Shown here piece after piece: positions 1 to 8,894 of a stretch of 64,000 nucleotides of DNA. The notes beneath the pieces were generated by a model. That model made no database searches, was not told the DNA's origin, and saw only the letters and a program-made list of their open reading frames with translations. Every line of letters begins with the position of its first letter. Within the stretch, counting starts at the first letter, position 1. The stretch is taken from NCBI RefSeq assembly GCF_030252165.1, contig NZ_CP126969.1, forward strand, positions 1,302,001 to 1,366,000, in the 5' to 3' direction. A program made the position numbers and the translations under genes. Source of the stretch: Corynebacterium breve. Its GTDB lineage: Bacteria > Actinomycetota > Actinomycetes > Mycobacteriales > Mycobacteriaceae.

Positions 1-2
1 AG

Positions 3-1466
3 ATCGCGGGGCGTGCGGGTCGTGCAGGATACGACACCGAAGGCACCGTAGTCGTTGAGGCTCCGGAGCACGAGATTGAAAACGTCAAGCTGCGTAGAAA
101 AGCGGGCGACGATCCTGCCAAGCTACGCAAGATCCGGAAGAAGGCTCCGCGCGACGGCCAGGTGTCATGGTCAGAGAATACTTTCGAACGCTTGACCACC
201 GCCGAACCTGAGGAGCTGACCAGCCAGTTCAGAGTATCGAACTCAATGCTGCTCAATGTTGTAGCGAGACCGGGCGATGGCTACGAGCACATGAGGAATC
301 TCCTACGCACCAATCACGACTCTCGTGCAAAGCAGAACCGTGACATTCTAACTGCCGTGGAACTGTTCCGGGGTCTGATAAACGCGGGAATCGTCGAGCG
401 TACCCCAGACTCGCCTGCATCGAGGCCCTACACCTTGACGGAAGAGCTGGACCGCGATTTCGCGCTCAACCAGCCACTTTCCCCGTTTGCCCTCGCGTAC
501 CTCACGCTGCTGGATCCTGAGTCCGACACGTACACGTTGGATGTCATCTCCACGTTCGAGGCGATCTTGGACGATCCACGCCAGCTGCTTCAGGCTCAAC
601 AATCAGCAGAGCGCGGTGAGGAGATCGCGGCGTTAAAGGCTGACGGGGTTGACTACACCGAACGCATGGCCCTCATCGAAGACGTCACCTATCCGATGCC
701 GCTAAAAGACGAGCTCGACGAAGCATTTGAAACTTTCCGCGAGGGAAACCCGTGGGCCAAGGAATTCGAACTCTCGCCGAAGTCGGTCGTGCGTGACATG
801 ATCGAGCACGCGATGACCTTTTCTGATCTCATCGCAACCTACGGTCTGGCACGCTCCGAGGGCGTGGTGCTGCGCTACCTCACCGACGCGTGGCGCACCC
901 TAGCAAAGTCGATCCCAGCGCAGTACCTCACCGAGGAGCTAGAAGACATCATCGAATGGCTTGGTGAGCTCATCCGCCAAGTCGATTCCTCGCTGATCGA
1001 CGAGTGGGCGCATATGGCCGACGAAGACACACCAATTTCAAAGCACGACCTGGAACGCGAGCTTGCGTTCGGCGTGGAAGACCCTTCTGCGCTCACCTCC
1101 AACCGACGCGCGTTCAAGATCATGGTGCGCAACTACTTCTTCCGACTGGTGGAGCTTTTCGCCTTTGAAAAGGAAGATCGTCTCGCCGATATGCTGGAGT
1201 ACCTCGACCCCGAAGATACGCCCGACTGGGGTTCGGCTTTGGACGACTACTTTGATGAATACGACGATCTAGACACCGGCCCCGATGCCCGAGGACCAGA
1301 GTTCTTCTCTATCGCCGACGACGCTACTCGCAGCTGGCCTGTTCGACAGATCATCAAAGATCCAGAGGGTGACAACGCATTTCAGCTGCACGGCGTAGTC
1401 GATTTGGATGCTTCTGACGCCGCGGGTGAAGTGCGCTTGAGCTCCCTTGAGATGAAACAAGTTTAG
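3..1466 (+). CDS. Superfamily II DEAD/DEAH-box RNA helicase, C-terminal part (DUF3516 type), 5' end outside window
   Basis: An ATG at 162 could start a 434-residue protein, but the same frame is open to the window edge. Codons 3-44 read I-A-G-R-A-G-R-A-G-Y-D-T-E-G, the helicase motif VI with the Q/H-x-x-GRxGR arginine fingers. The gene therefore starts upstream and 487 codons are visible. The remainder is an acidic, largely helical C-terminal region (many Glu/Asp-rich segments near 1010-1270) of the kind found in actinobacterial helicases carrying DUF3516. Expected role is ATP-dependent RNA unwinding in the cytoplasm. It overlaps the convergent gene at 1463-1942 by 4 bp. The DUF3516 assignment is from memory of the family. 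Confidence 0.85.
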   Translation: MAGRAGRAGYDTEGTVVVEAPEHEIENVKLRRKAGDDPAKLRKIRKKAPRDGQVSWSENTFERLTTAEPEELTSQFRVSNSMLLNVVARPGDGYEHMRNLLRTNHDSRAKQNRDILTAVELFRGLINAGIVERTPDSPASRPYTLTEELDRDFALNQPLSPFALAYLTLLDPESDTYTLDVISTFEAILDDPRQLLQAQQSAERGEEIAALKADGVDYTERMALIEDVTYPMPLKDELDEAFETFREGNPWAKEFELSPKSVVRDMIEHAMTFSDLIATYGLARSEGVVLRYLTDAWRTLAKSIPAQYLTEELEDIIEWLGELIRQVDSSLIDEWAHMADEDTPISKHDLERELAFGVEDPSALTSNRRAFKIMVRNYFFRLVELFAFEKEDRLADMLEYLDPEDTPDWGSALDDYFDEYDDLDTGPDARGPEFFSIADDATRSWPVRQIIKDPEGDNAFQLHGVVDLDASDAAGEVRLSSLEMKQV

Positions 1467-1942
1467 GAAGGAAATTCCTTCTTCACCAGTGCCCAAGTTG
1501 ACTCGGCCAGTAGTTCCATTGCGAGCGTGTGCTCGGAGTCACTTCCGTACACTCTCTTGGATTCCTCCAGGAATGTGTCGCGCAAGTGCGCGGCGCGCTC
1601 GTAGTCGCCGTGTGCTTGGCACATATCCGCAAGGTAATGGTCAGCGACATTAACACCGTTGACCCGCGCGTATTCAAAAAAGCCGGTGGAGACCAAAAAC
1701 TCCAGCGGTTCCTTAGTCTCAGCGAACCGGCGCTGTCGGCGAAGCACCTGAACCAACATTGCGTTGAGCTTGATGCGTGCGTGTTTATGATGCGGTTCGC
1801 CGCCTTCCAACATCTGTAGGTAGAAGCGGGCAGCGTCGGTTGCCTTGCGCAAATCTTGCTTTTCGACGAGACGCATCGTCACAGACTTCGCTTCCTGGAC
1901 AAGAGCATCGGTTGCTGACTTATCTAAAACGTCGTGGAACAT
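1463..1942 (-). CDS. Small TPR-like helical protein of unknown function
   Basis: A 159-residue protein starting M-F-H-D-V-L-D-K. I chose the ATG at 1942 because GGAGGTG lies just upstream; the longer reading from 2023 lacks a comparable ribosome site. The sequence is almost entirely alpha-helical, with A-x-x-Y/F-x-x-x-x-L-E patterns (for example ARFYLQMLEGG and YERAAHLRDTFLEES) typical of tetratricopeptide-like helical pairs. No catalytic motif, signal peptide or membrane segment is visible. It sits between the helicase and an Lrp regulator on the same strand. I do not recognise a specific family. Confidence 0.6.
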   Translation of the reverse strand: MFHDVLDKSATDALVQEAKSVTMRLVEKQDLRKATDAARFYLQMLEGGEPHHKHARIKLNAMLVQVLRRQRRFAETKEPLEFLVSTGFFEYARVNGVNVADHYLADMCQAHGDYERAAHLRDTFLEESKRVYGSDSEHTLAMELLAESTWALVKKEFPS

Positions 1943-2001
1943 GTGGGTCACCTCCATTGATAAATCATTTAACAAAGTGTAACCCACATCACATTTCAGG
2001 T

Positions 2002-2478
2002 CTAGGATTCTCCAGCTTTCCATTCAATACCCGAGCCCGGACGATGCTCAAAAACTAAGGACGTGTTGGTCGACGCTACCTCAGGGCGCGCACTGATCGA
2101 ATCTGACACGAAGTCTCGTAATGTCGCGGAGTCCGCGACCGCAACATGAACTACGAAATCGCTTCCGCCGGAGACAAAGTACACATGACGGGATTCAGGA
2201 AGCTCCTGGAGAAAAGTTTGAAAACTCCGCAGAGCATTGCGGGCACTCGCATGGAGGCGAATATGAATCAGGGCTTCTGTCTGTAGCCCCAAGGCTGCGA
2301 TATCGACCTCGGCGGTGAATTTGGTGATCACATGGTCGTCGACAAGCGACCGTAGCCTGCGATGCGCCGTGGACTCGCTGACGTTGACACGGGCTGCAAG
2401 CTCGGCAATGGGGATGCGCGCATTACCCTGAAGGGTCGCGATGATGGCGCGATCGATGGAATCTAGTGGCCGATTCAT
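2002..2478 (-). CDS. Lrp/AsnC family transcriptional regulator
   Basis: A 158-residue protein with the two-domain Lrp layout. The N-terminal winged helix-turn-helix spans about residues 5-60 (L-D-S-I-D-R-A-I-I at the start, then S-E-S-T-A-H-R-R-L for the recognition helix). The C-terminal RAM/ligand domain spans about 65-150 and contains V-S-G-G-S-D-F-V-V-H-V, matching the usual G-x-x-D-x-x-L/V pattern. The start at 2478 is chosen because GAGGGATGTGC lies correctly upstream. It is divergent from the D-amino-acid dehydrogenase at 2612, the common arrangement for an Lrp protein that controls the adjacent amino-acid catabolic gene in response to the substrate amino acid. Confidence 0.85.
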   Translation of the reverse strand: MNRPLDSIDRAIIATLQGNARIPIAELAARVNVSESTAHRRLRSLVDDHVITKFTAEVDIAALGLQTEALIHIRLHASARNALRSFQTFLQELPESRHVYFVSGGSDFVVHVAVADSATLRDFVSDSISARPEVASTNTSLVFEHRPGSGIEWKAGES

Positions 2479-2611
2479 GCACATCCCTCATGGACGATGG
2501 CAGATTCCTGCAACTGTGGTGCTTTCGCGGCGGATTCCACCAAGCCGATAGTCAAGTACTTTGAGCTCACGCATAGTGATCCTATTCGATTTCATTTGTG
2601 AGGAGGAGCAC

Positions 2612-3847
2612 ATGACCAAGGCAATCATCGTTGGAGCCGGAATGACCGGCCTTGCTACCGCTTGGCACCTGCAGGAATATGGCTATGAGGTCGAAGTCGT
2701 CGACCGCGTGGGCGTCGCTGCAGGATCCTCGTGGGGAAACGCGGGTTGGCTCGCACCGGGGAAAACTATCCCGCTTTCAAACGCGAGCTTATGGCGCTAC
2801 GGCCCTACTGCGTTACTAGACAAGAACGCCGCAATGAGTGTTCCTCCACGGATCGATCCGAAGCTATGGGCTTTCGTCGGTCAATTTATGGCACGCGCAA
2901 ATCAGAAGTCTTGGGATAAGACTATGGCCGCGCTCACCCCGGCGGATCAAGCTTCGCTGGCTGCGTTCGACGAGCTCATCGATGGCGGCGTCGATGCCGT
3001 CACTCATGATGGTCCGTTCATCGTCGGCTTTGAGAAGGAATCCGAAGCCACCGGTTTCCTCGGCGAGGTCGAGGGCGCTATCCGTCACGGCCAAGACATC
3101 CCCTTCCAGCAGATCACTTACGACGAAGCCCTTGAATACGCTCCAATGCTTTCCGAGCGTGTTCAGGCCATCTACACGATGGGTGGCCAGCGCTACATTG
3201 AACCTTCCGTGTTCTGTGATGCGCTTGCCGATGCTATTCGCCAGCGCGGTGGCACCATCCGTGGTGGCATTGAAGTCACCGAGGTGCGCTCGACCCGTAT
3301 TCCAGCTTTGAATTTTGCTACTGGTGAGTGGGCTACCGCCGATGTCGTCGTCCTAGCTACAGGCGCCTGGTTACCTTCGCTGGCGCGGGATTTGGGTGTG
3401 CGCACACTGGTTCAAGCTGGCCGTGGCTACTCCTTCAATGTTCCTACCGAGAAGGAAGCAAAGTACTCGGTTTACCTTCCACATACTCGCGTGGCTTGTA
3501 CGCCCGTTCCTTCGAAGGGCCGCTTCCAGATCGCGGGGACAATGGAATTCCGCGAACCGGACGAGGCGTTCCAACCTGCGCGGATAGATTCCATCATCAA
3601 CGTGACCAAGCCAATGTTCCAGGGCATCGATTGGGATGACATTCAAGACGAGTGGGTCGGTTCGCGCCCGGTCACCCCTGACGGTTTACCCCTAGTCGGA
3701 CGCACCAAGGTCCCTAACGTGTACACCTGTGGCGGGCACGGCATGTGGGGCATCATCTTGGGCCCAGTCTCTGGCAAGCTCCTAGCCAAGCAGATTGCTA
3801 CCGGCGAGGTAGACCCGATCATCGCGCCTTTTGATCCCCTGCGCTAA
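2612..3847 (+). CDS. dadA: FAD-dependent D-amino-acid dehydrogenase (DadA family)
   Basis: A 411-residue DAO-fold flavoprotein. The N-terminus has the dinucleotide-binding motif V-G-A-G-M-T-G-L-A, followed by G-S-S-W-G-N-A-G-W-L-A-P-G, which is characteristic of the DadA small subunit. The C-terminus has G-S-R-P-V-T-P-D-G-L-P-L-V-G and a glycine-rich C-G-G-H-G-M-W-G segment that closes over FAD. The family oxidatively deaminates D-amino acids, often D-alanine, to 2-oxo acids and passes electrons to the respiratory chain. The start is set by AGGAGGAG at 2601-2608, not the upstream codon at 2561. Regulation by the divergent Lrp protein is inferred. Its 3' end overlaps the convergent gene by 29 bp. 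Confidence 0.88.
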   Translation: MTKAIIVGAGMTGLATAWHLQEYGYEVEVVDRVGVAAGSSWGNAGWLAPGKTIPLSNASLWRYGPTALLDKNAAMSVPPRIDPKLWAFVGQFMARANQKSWDKTMAALTPADQASLAAFDELIDGGVDAVTHDGPFIVGFEKESEATGFLGEVEGAIRHGQDIPFQQITYDEALEYAPMLSERVQAIYTMGGQRYIEPSVFCDALADAIRQRGGTIRGGIEVTEVRSTRIPALNFATGEWATADVVVLATGAWLPSLARDLGVRTLVQAGRGYSFNVPTEKEAKYSVYLPHTRVACTPVPSKGRFQIAGTMEFREPDEAFQPARIDSIINVTKPMFQGIDWDDIQDEWVGSRPVTPDGLPLVGRTKVPNVYTCGGHGMWGIILGPVSGKLLAKQIATGEVDPIIAPFDPLR

Positions 3848-4907
3848 ACAACTCTTGATACATAGCGTAGAGTGCGCGCTGCTCCTCGGGCGCTAGGCAC
3901 GTCCCTGCACGAACATGGCTGGTGGCAACACTGGACAGATACTCGATCGTCGTCCCTTCCTTTCGCCGAGACTGCGTAAAATCAGGTCCGAAGAGAAACA
4001 TCAGAGCTTCCATCTCCTCGGCCCTGAGCATCCCTTGCCTGAGCTTATCGACGATTCCACCGGGCACGACGGGACCTTTCTGACGTGGAACGATGCTCCA
4101 CTCTGGAAACTCAAGGTTCCTTAGGTCCACGAAGGATTCCGGTGAAAGCCATGCATCCGATGTTGTGCCGATGATCGAGAAGGGCAGTGTAGAATCGCTT
4201 GCCGAAAACCACATCAACACAGGGCCATGTGCACCAAATACCACGGGTTCAGCAGTGTCCTTGGTCTGCGCTAACGCTCCTGTGACCATGCCGGTCTGGG
4301 CAATGACACGTGCTCCGGTTTCGTCAATCCCGACCGCAAAGCGCTGCAAAGTGACGGGGCCGAGCCCGAAGATCTCTGATTGATAGGTCAGTTCAAGCGC
4401 CGGAATCTGCACACACCGAGGGATCTTTGCAATGTGACGCCACTGGCCCATTGCGTGCTGAGCGTACTGAAGAAGATCAAAGGCGCTGACGTAGTCTCCG
4501 AGTTGATCCAGCTCCGTGCACCAAAACGTCACTCTTCCACCGTTATCGGTACGCATCGGCATACGAGTAATTGGATGCCCGTTGATGTCTCCCACCACGC
4601 GCTGCGGGAACGATATGCCGTAATAGTCGTCTTCGCTGTAGCCGGTGAATTCTGACCGTTGTGGCCGAAGTTCCGCCGGCCACGCTAAGAGCCCGGTATC
4701 GATGGTGACGGTGACAAGATCTTGCGTGGCCTGTATCACGGCCAATTCTGCTAAGACGGTGCTTGGGGTGTCACCGAGGACGGCTGGAAAATGGTATTGC
4801 GAACCGACTTCACGCCCGGCGAGTGCAAGACCGGTTGGATCAAAGGCGTACGCCGAATCGGGCGAAAGTTGGCTGATGGGGGTCGGGGCATCAAACAAAG
4901 CGCTCAT
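3819..4907 (-). CDS. Conserved-looking protein of unknown function, 362 residues
   Basis: Not recognised. A soluble protein starting M-S-A-L-F-D-A-P-T-P-I-S-Q-L, with alternating predicted strands and helices, no signal peptide, no membrane segment and no obvious nucleotide-binding motif. Visible landmarks are Y-S-E-D-D-Y-Y-G-I-S-F-P-Q-R-V-V-G-D near residue 90 and a helical, charged C-terminal third (R-A-E-E-M-E-A-L-M-F-L-F). Codon usage matches its neighbours. It is followed on the same strand, across a short gap, by nothing in its frame; upstream lies the PH-domain gene, so the two may be cotranscribed. Confidence 0.6.
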   Translation of the reverse strand: MSALFDAPTPISQLSPDSAYAFDPTGLALAGREVGSQYHFPAVLGDTPSTVLAELAVIQATQDLVTVTIDTGLLAWPAELRPQRSEFTGYSEDDYYGISFPQRVVGDINGHPITRMPMRTDNGGRVTFWCTELDQLGDYVSAFDLLQYAQHAMGQWRHIAKIPRCVQIPALELTYQSEIFGLGPVTLQRFAVGIDETGARVIAQTGMVTGALAQTKDTAEPVVFGAHGPVLMWFSASDSTLPFSIIGTTSDAWLSPESFVDLRNLEFPEWSIVPRQKGPVVPGGIVDKLRQGMLRAEEMEALMFLFGPDFTQSRRKEGTTIEYLSSVATSHVRAGTCLAPEEQRALYAMYQELFSAGDQKAR

Positions 4908-4934
4908 GCCCCTTATTGTTCCTTGGTTTCGGGT

Positions 4935-5333
4935 TTACTGTTCGCCGAGAACGCACTGTGCGATCAGATTGTCTAGTGCACGCACGTCGACATCGCGACC
5001 GACATTGATCTTGAACTTTCCGGCTCGAGTCCATAGCTCAAGTTCAGCGTTGAAATCTAGGGTGCCCGAGTTCTCGCTCGACCACATATCGATCGACTTG
5101 TAAGGCAATGAGTACATTTCAACTTTCTTGCCGCGCAGCCCCTGGGCGTCACGGACTATCATGCGCTTCGTCGTGAACACTGCGGAGTCACGAAACGTCG
5201 CAAATGCAGCAACTGGCTGTTCTCCCGGCGTGAGCATGGGGAAAATATCCTGCGGGATATCAATTTGACGATGCAGGGTCCATGCGGTGATCGCAGCGAC
5301 GGAAACAGAACTCATGTAGGACAATCCAATCAT
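4935..5333 (-). CDS. Bacterial PH-domain protein
   Basis: Up to 132 residues. From about residue 25 onward the sequence fits the bacterial pleckstrin-homology domain (bPH_1 type): L-T-P-G-E-Q-P-V-A-A-F-A-T-F-R-D, then F-T-T-K-R-M-I-V-R-D, then Y-S-L-P-Y-K-S-I-D-M-W-S, then a final helix rich in Leu. The usual N-terminus begins near M-S-S-V-S-V-A-A-I-T, so the start may be the ATG at 5315. Neither start has a strong ribosome site. The family's ligand is unknown; it is a small soluble domain possibly acting as a structural or stress-linked protein. It is upstream of the 362-residue unknown gene on the same strand. Confidence 0.75.
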   Translation of the reverse strand: MIGLSYMSSVSVAAITAWTLHRQIDIPQDIFPMLTPGEQPVAAFATFRDSAVFTTKRMIVRDAQGLRGKKVEMYSLPYKSIDMWSSENSGTLDFNAELELWTRAGKFKINVGRDVDVRALDNLIAQCVLGEQ

Positions 5334-5382
5334 GTAGAGACTAATTACGCGTCAATCATAGGAGATGATGCCCACACAAGAG

Positions 5383-5411
5383 AAAACCCGCACACTCTTT
5401 GAGCGCGCGGG
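5383..5411 (-). terminator. Rho-independent terminator of ahpC-ahpD
   Basis: On the minus strand a CCCGC arm (5407-5411), a loop, and a GCGGG arm (5387-5391) are followed by TTTTCTCTT. It lies 22 bp beyond the ahpD stop codon, so it most likely ends the ahpCD transcript. Confidence 0.7.
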
Positions 5412-5433
5412 TGATCGTCGTTAAGCGAAAAGC

Positions 5434-5958
5434 TTAGCGAGCGTCCTCGATGTCGACGACAGTCGCTACAGCGTTGATCACTGCACCGATCTTGACTGCC
5501 TCCCAGACCTGCTCCTTGGTCAGGCCCTCCTCCAGGACAACCTGAGCGTGGGAAGCCAGGCAAGCCTCGCAGCCGTTCATTGCGGAAACGGTGATGGACC
5601 ACAGCTCGAAGTTAGCCTTCTCAACGCCTGGCTTAGAGATGATGTTCATGCGCAGGCCCATCTTGACGTTGGAGTAGTCGTCGCCAAGCATGTGACGGGA
5701 GCGGTATGCAACGTTGTTCATTGCCATGACGGTAGCTGCGCCGAATGCTGCTTCGAGAGCCTCTGCGGAGAGGTGATCCTTAGCCTCATCGACGATCTCG
5801 GAGATGACAGTGGAGTTCTTGGTCGCTGCAGCAGCTGCAACCAGAGCGCCCCAGAGCTGCTCTTCGTTGAGCTCAGTGGAACGTGCAAGGGTACCAATGT
5901 TGAGCTTCTGGTCCTTTGCGTACTCTGGCATTGCGTTCTTCAGGTTATCGATAGACAT
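5434..5958 (-). CDS. ahpD: Alkyl hydroperoxide reductase subunit AhpD
   Basis: A 174-residue protein of the AhpD/carboxymuconolactone decarboxylase fold. The catalytic disulfide motif C-E-A-C-L-A-S-H (C-x-x-C with the following His) is present near residues 131-138, preceded by the relay residues in [12 protein letters not shown]. In actinobacteria AhpD re-reduces oxidised AhpC through a lipoyl/NADH-linked relay. It lies directly downstream of ahpC (83 bp gap) on the same strand, with a terminator after it, so the two form an operon. Length matches the mycobacterial protein. Confidence 0.93.
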   Translation of the reverse strand: MSIDNLKNAMPEYAKDQKLNIGTLARSTELNEEQLWGALVAAAAATKNSTVISEIVDEAKDHLSAEALEAAFGAATVMAMNNVAYRSRHMLGDDYSNVKMGLRMNIISKPGVEKANFELWSITVSAMNGCEACLASHAQVVLEEGLTKEQVWEAVKIGAVINAVATVVDIEDAR

Positions 5959-6041
5959 ACGAGTTCCTTTCGTTTAAGCGTGTAGATATGGGTGTGCCCC
6001 GCCACCGATGAAGGCGGAATAGCGGGGCACGTAAGACTGGA

Positions 6042-6638
6042 TTACTTCAGGGATTCCTGAACAACGTCCAGCTTGTTGATGTTCTTGGTTGGGTCGTTTG
6101 CTTCCCAGTTGCAAGCGCAAACTTCCTCGGATTGCAGAGCGTCCAGCACACGCAGGACCTCGTCCACGTTACGGCCAACTGCGTCTGGGGTGACGGAGAC
6201 GAACTGGATGATGCCGTCTGGGTCAATGATGAAGGTCGCGCGGTCTGCAACGCCAGCTTCGTTCTCGACACCAAGGGTGCGGATGAGCTCGTGCTTGACG
6301 TCCGCGAACATTGGGAAAGGAACTTCTTTCAGCTCTGGGTGGGTTGCGCGCCAGTTGAAGTGTGCGAACTCGTTGTCAGTGGAGCCACCCAAGATCTGGG
6401 TGTCGCGGTCCTGGAAGTCCTCATCGAGCTTGCCAAATGCAGCAATCTCAGTTGGGCAGACGAAGGTGAAGTCCTTTGGGTAGAAGAAAACAACCTTCCA
6501 CTTGCCTGGGTACTTGTCCAGAGACACAGTCTCGAAGTAATCCTCTGGCTGTGCAGCGTTGACCTCGTGCAGGTCACCGCCCTTAAGTGCGGTCAGCTCG
6601 AATTCTGGGAAACGCTCCCCAACAGTCATGATTGCCAT
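6042..6638 (-). CDS. ahpC: Alkyl hydroperoxide reductase subunit AhpC (2-Cys peroxiredoxin)
   Basis: A 198-residue peroxiredoxin. The peroxidatic cysteine lies in F-T-F-V-C-P-T-E; the C-terminal resolving region reads E-V-C-A-C-N-W, with the extra cysteine seen in mycobacterial AhpC proteins. It reduces hydrogen peroxide and organic hydroperoxides in the cytoplasm, recycled by AhpD. I set the start at 6638 (M-A-I-M-T-V-G-E-R-F) because the upstream extension to 6779 has no peroxiredoxin character; AAGGAG lies about 12 nt upstream, a rather long spacing. It is divergent from the LysR gene at 6810, the classic OxyR/ahpC arrangement. Confidence 0.94.
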   Translation of the reverse strand: MAIMTVGERFPEFELTALKGGDLHEVNAAQPEDYFETVSLDKYPGKWKVVFFYPKDFTFVCPTEIAAFGKLDEDFQDRDTQILGGSTDNEFAHFNWRATHPELKEVPFPMFADVKHELIRTLGVENEAGVADRATFIIDPDGIIQFVSVTPDAVGRNVDEVLRVLDALQSEEVCACNWEANDPTKNINKLDVVQESLK

Positions 6639-6809
6639 AGCTCTACGATTCTCCTTAAAGAAAAACTTGCGGGTGATGCCACTTCGCGCGTGGTGGAACA
6701 TTTGTGGATACATGTTGCCACGCTCCGTCACGCGTTCGTTATCCATTATGCCAAAGAATCCCCGGCCTGTCAATAGCAAAACCTATCTTAATCGGTTACA
6801 GTAATAAGC
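6639..6809. promoter_or_regulatory. ahpC/oxyR divergent promoter region with possible OxyR site
   Basis: 171 bp separate the two divergent genes. Close to the oxyR start, at about 6771-6800, AATAG and CCTAT half-sites occur about 6 bp apart, followed by further A/T-rich half-sites (GTTAC, GTAAT). This loosely resembles the ATAG-N7-CTAT OxyR consensus. The spacing is not exact, so only the regulatory role of the region, not the exact site, is well supported. Confidence 0.4.
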
Positions 6810-7766
6810 ATGAGCAATAAAGAGTATCGGCCGACCCTTGCACAGCTCCGGACATTTGTCACGATCGCAGAGAATAAGCACTTTGGCACCGCAGCCAACA
6901 AGCTGTCTATTTCACAGCCCTCCCTTTCCCAGGCACTCGTTGCTCTGGAAACCGGGTTGGACGTGCAGCTTATTGAACGATCGACTCGCAAAGTCATCGT
7001 TACCCCCATCGGGGAGAAACTCCTCCCCTATGCCAAAGCGACTCTCGAGGCAGCCGATGCGTTTATCCACCAGTCCCGTGGCGCACATGGCGATCTCACC
7101 GGGCCTCTAACAATCGGGGTGATCCCGACAGTTGCTCCTTATGTCCTTCCCGAGCTGCTCCGCGGTTTGAAGGACGAGTTCCCGGAGCTGGAACCGCGAA
7201 TTGTCGAGGAACAAACCAAACACCTGGTCACCCAGCTGCGCGAAGGCCAGCTCGATGTCGCTCTGATGGCGCTTCCGTCCGATGGTTCCGGACTTATCGA
7301 TCTACCGCTTTACGACGAGCGTTTCACCATCGTGGTTCCAGAGAATCACTCCTTGGCTGGTGAATCCAACCTCGGACTGCAGGCCATGGACCAACTCGAC
7401 CTTTTGCTTCTCGACGACGGTCACTGTCTTCGAGATCAAGTAGTGGATTTATGCCGTGCCGCCAGCATCAACCCTGCTGAGGCCGCCGACTCCGTTACTC
7501 GCGCCTCATCGTTGACCACGATTCTCCAGCTCGTCGTAGCTGGGCTGGGTACCACTCTGGTCCCAGAATCGGCACTTCAAACTGAATGCACCCGTCCTGG
7601 CCTCGCTTTGGCAACCTTCGATGAGTCAGTTGTGGCACAACGTACGATCGGTCTTGTATACCGCTCTTCGTCGTCACGCATCGCCGAGTACGAAAAGCTT
7701 GGTGAGATGGTAAAACGAGCTTTCGAGCGCACCTTGGAAGGCAACAAGGCGTTGGCCGGCGCTTAG
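6810..7766 (+). CDS. oxyR: LysR-family hydrogen peroxide sensor OxyR
   Basis: A 318-residue LysR regulator. The N-terminal winged HTH spans about residues 8-66 (L-A-Q-L-R-T-F-V-T-I-A-E through S-Q-P-S-L-S-Q-A-L). The substrate-binding fold follows, with L-D-V-A-L-M-A-L-P. The redox cysteine pair expected of OxyR can be assigned to D-D-G-H-C-L-R-D-Q and D-L-C-R-A-A-S, the spacing of the OxyR family. It controls peroxide defence genes; in C. diphtheriae and C. glutamicum it lies beside hrpA, as here. It is divergent from ahpCD. No catalase gene is visible in the window. Confidence 0.92.
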   Translation: MSNKEYRPTLAQLRTFVTIAENKHFGTAANKLSISQPSLSQALVALETGLDVQLIERSTRKVIVTPIGEKLLPYAKATLEAADAFIHQSRGAHGDLTGPLTIGVIPTVAPYVLPELLRGLKDEFPELEPRIVEEQTKHLVTQLREGQLDVALMALPSDGSGLIDLPLYDERFTIVVPENHSLAGESNLGLQAMDQLDLLLLDDGHCLRDQVVDLCRAASINPAEAADSVTRASSLTTILQLVVAGLGTTLVPESALQTECTRPGLALATFDESVVAQRTIGLVYRSSSSRIAEYEKLGEMVKRAFERTLEGNKALAGA

Positions 7767-8741
7767 CTAGTACTGCTGAGGCCACCCCGTCGGAGCCGGA
7801 GCAGGGGCTGGCGGCATCATCGCGCTTCCCGCCGGAATCGGTCCGCCAGCTGCTTGCCGGTAAATATTCGCCCTGACAATCTGCACGATGGGCCCGATTG
7901 CAAATGCACCCAAGCCGAGCGTGGCCATTACGAAGAACTGCGACAGCACCCCCTCAAGCAGTAAGTAGAGGAAGATCTTGCCCCAGTGCCGCTTTCCATC
8001 TGCAAAGCCTTTGCCGATGGCCCCGGAAGAGCCTAGACGTCCGTCGACAACGTAGTACGGCATCGTGAAAAAGAACGGCGACACCAGAACCGCCAGAAGA
8101 ATGAATACGAGCGACCAGCACATGATATACAGGCCAATTTCGTCATCAGTCATGTGCTTTGGGGCGATCGCATAGGCAAGTCCGCCGATTAAGCCGGCGA
8201 ACAGTCCGAGGATGAGTAAAAGCAAAACGCCCAGACCAAAGAGACCGCCGATGTGTGCGTTTTTGGTGAAATCGCCAAACTGTATCTGGCGAGTCTCAAG
8301 CTGCCTGATAGATCCTTTCAGCATGAAGGCGTTATACGCGAAAGAGCACCAGATGAATCCGATCAACAGGACGGCGAAGCCAATGAAGGCCAGCCATTGC
8401 ACGTCGGATTCGGCTACGAGCACAAACACACCTGCCCCGGCTGCGAACACGATCGAAATAATCAGCACGAATACCAAAGGGACCCAGATCCAAGTAAGCC
8501 AGTTCATGTTTTCGCTCCATCGCTGGAACGACCACTTCACGGCATTGAGCACGTGAACTTGACCGTTAGTGTTAACCAGTTGGTCGTGGTTGCTGTCCGC
8601 ATAGTCGTAGAATCCCGCGCCGGGTCCAGAGCTGTACTGGCTGTAAGGTGCCTGAGGCGCGCCCTGGTGTGGATAATGGTTCGGCTGCGGTTGCTGATTG
8701 TTCTGGTACTGGGGAAACTCGCCGTACGGTGGCATCGTCAT
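7767..8741 (-). CDS. Polytopic membrane protein with Pro/Gln-rich N-terminus (paralogue 1)
   Basis: A 324-residue protein. Residues 1-55 are disordered and rich in Pro, Gln, Asn and Tyr. A short motif N-T-N-G-Q-V-H-V-L-N-A-V-K-W follows, then about five or six membrane segments (for example W-V-P-L-V-F-V-L-I-I-S-I and G-L-G-V-L-L-L-L-I-L-G-L). The C-terminus ends A-N-I-Y-R-Q-A-A-G-G-P-I-P and a Pro-Ala tail. The adjacent gene at 8895-9974 shares both motifs, so the pair arose by tandem duplication. It converges with oxyR with no gap. Function is unknown; these resemble integral membrane proteins that carry cytoplasmic Pro-rich tails in actinobacteria. Confidence 0.75.
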   Translation of the reverse strand: MTMPPYGEFPQYQNNQQPQPNHYPHQGAPQAPYSQYSSGPGAGFYDYADSNHDQLVNTNGQVHVLNAVKWSFQRWSENMNWLTWIWVPLVFVLIISIVFAAGAGVFVLVAESDVQWLAFIGFAVLLIGFIWCSFAYNAFMLKGSIRQLETRQIQFGDFTKNAHIGGLFGLGVLLLLILGLFAGLIGGLAYAIAPKHMTDDEIGLYIMCWSLVFILLAVLVSPFFFTMPYYVVDGRLGSSGAIGKGFADGKRHWGKIFLYLLLEGVLSQFFVMATLGLGAFAIGPIVQIVRANIYRQAAGGPIPAGSAMMPPAPAPAPTGWPQQY

Positions 8742-8840
8742 TGGGATCGGCTCTTTCGGATCGACTCGGATTCAGTGTGTAACCGTGAAGGTGCGCTGGA
8801 GACAAGAATGTTCCCGCTCATTGTCCTATGAAAAACAATC

Positions 8841-8869
8841 GCCGTCCACGGAAACTATCCGTGGACGGC
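8841..8869 (-). terminator. Strong hairpin terminator between the two membrane-protein paralogues
   Basis: Perfect 11-bp arms GCCGTCCACGG (8841-8851) and CCGTGGACGGC (8859-8869) flank a 7-nt loop. Read on the minus strand the hairpin is followed by GATTGTTTTT. It sits 26 bp past the stop codon of the 8895-9974 gene, so the two paralogues are separately transcribed. Confidence 0.85.
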
Positions 8870-8894
8870 GTGGGAGTCGTCGTCAAGCGAAGCC

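Noticed and set aside
3819-4907. Serpin-like identity for the 362-residue unknown protein
   Set aside because: No serpin reactive-loop or C-terminal signature could be placed with confidence, so no family is assigned.
8253-8831. 192-codon plus-strand frame inside the first membrane-protein gene
   Set aside because: Antisense to a protein with clear membrane helices and a homologous neighbour.
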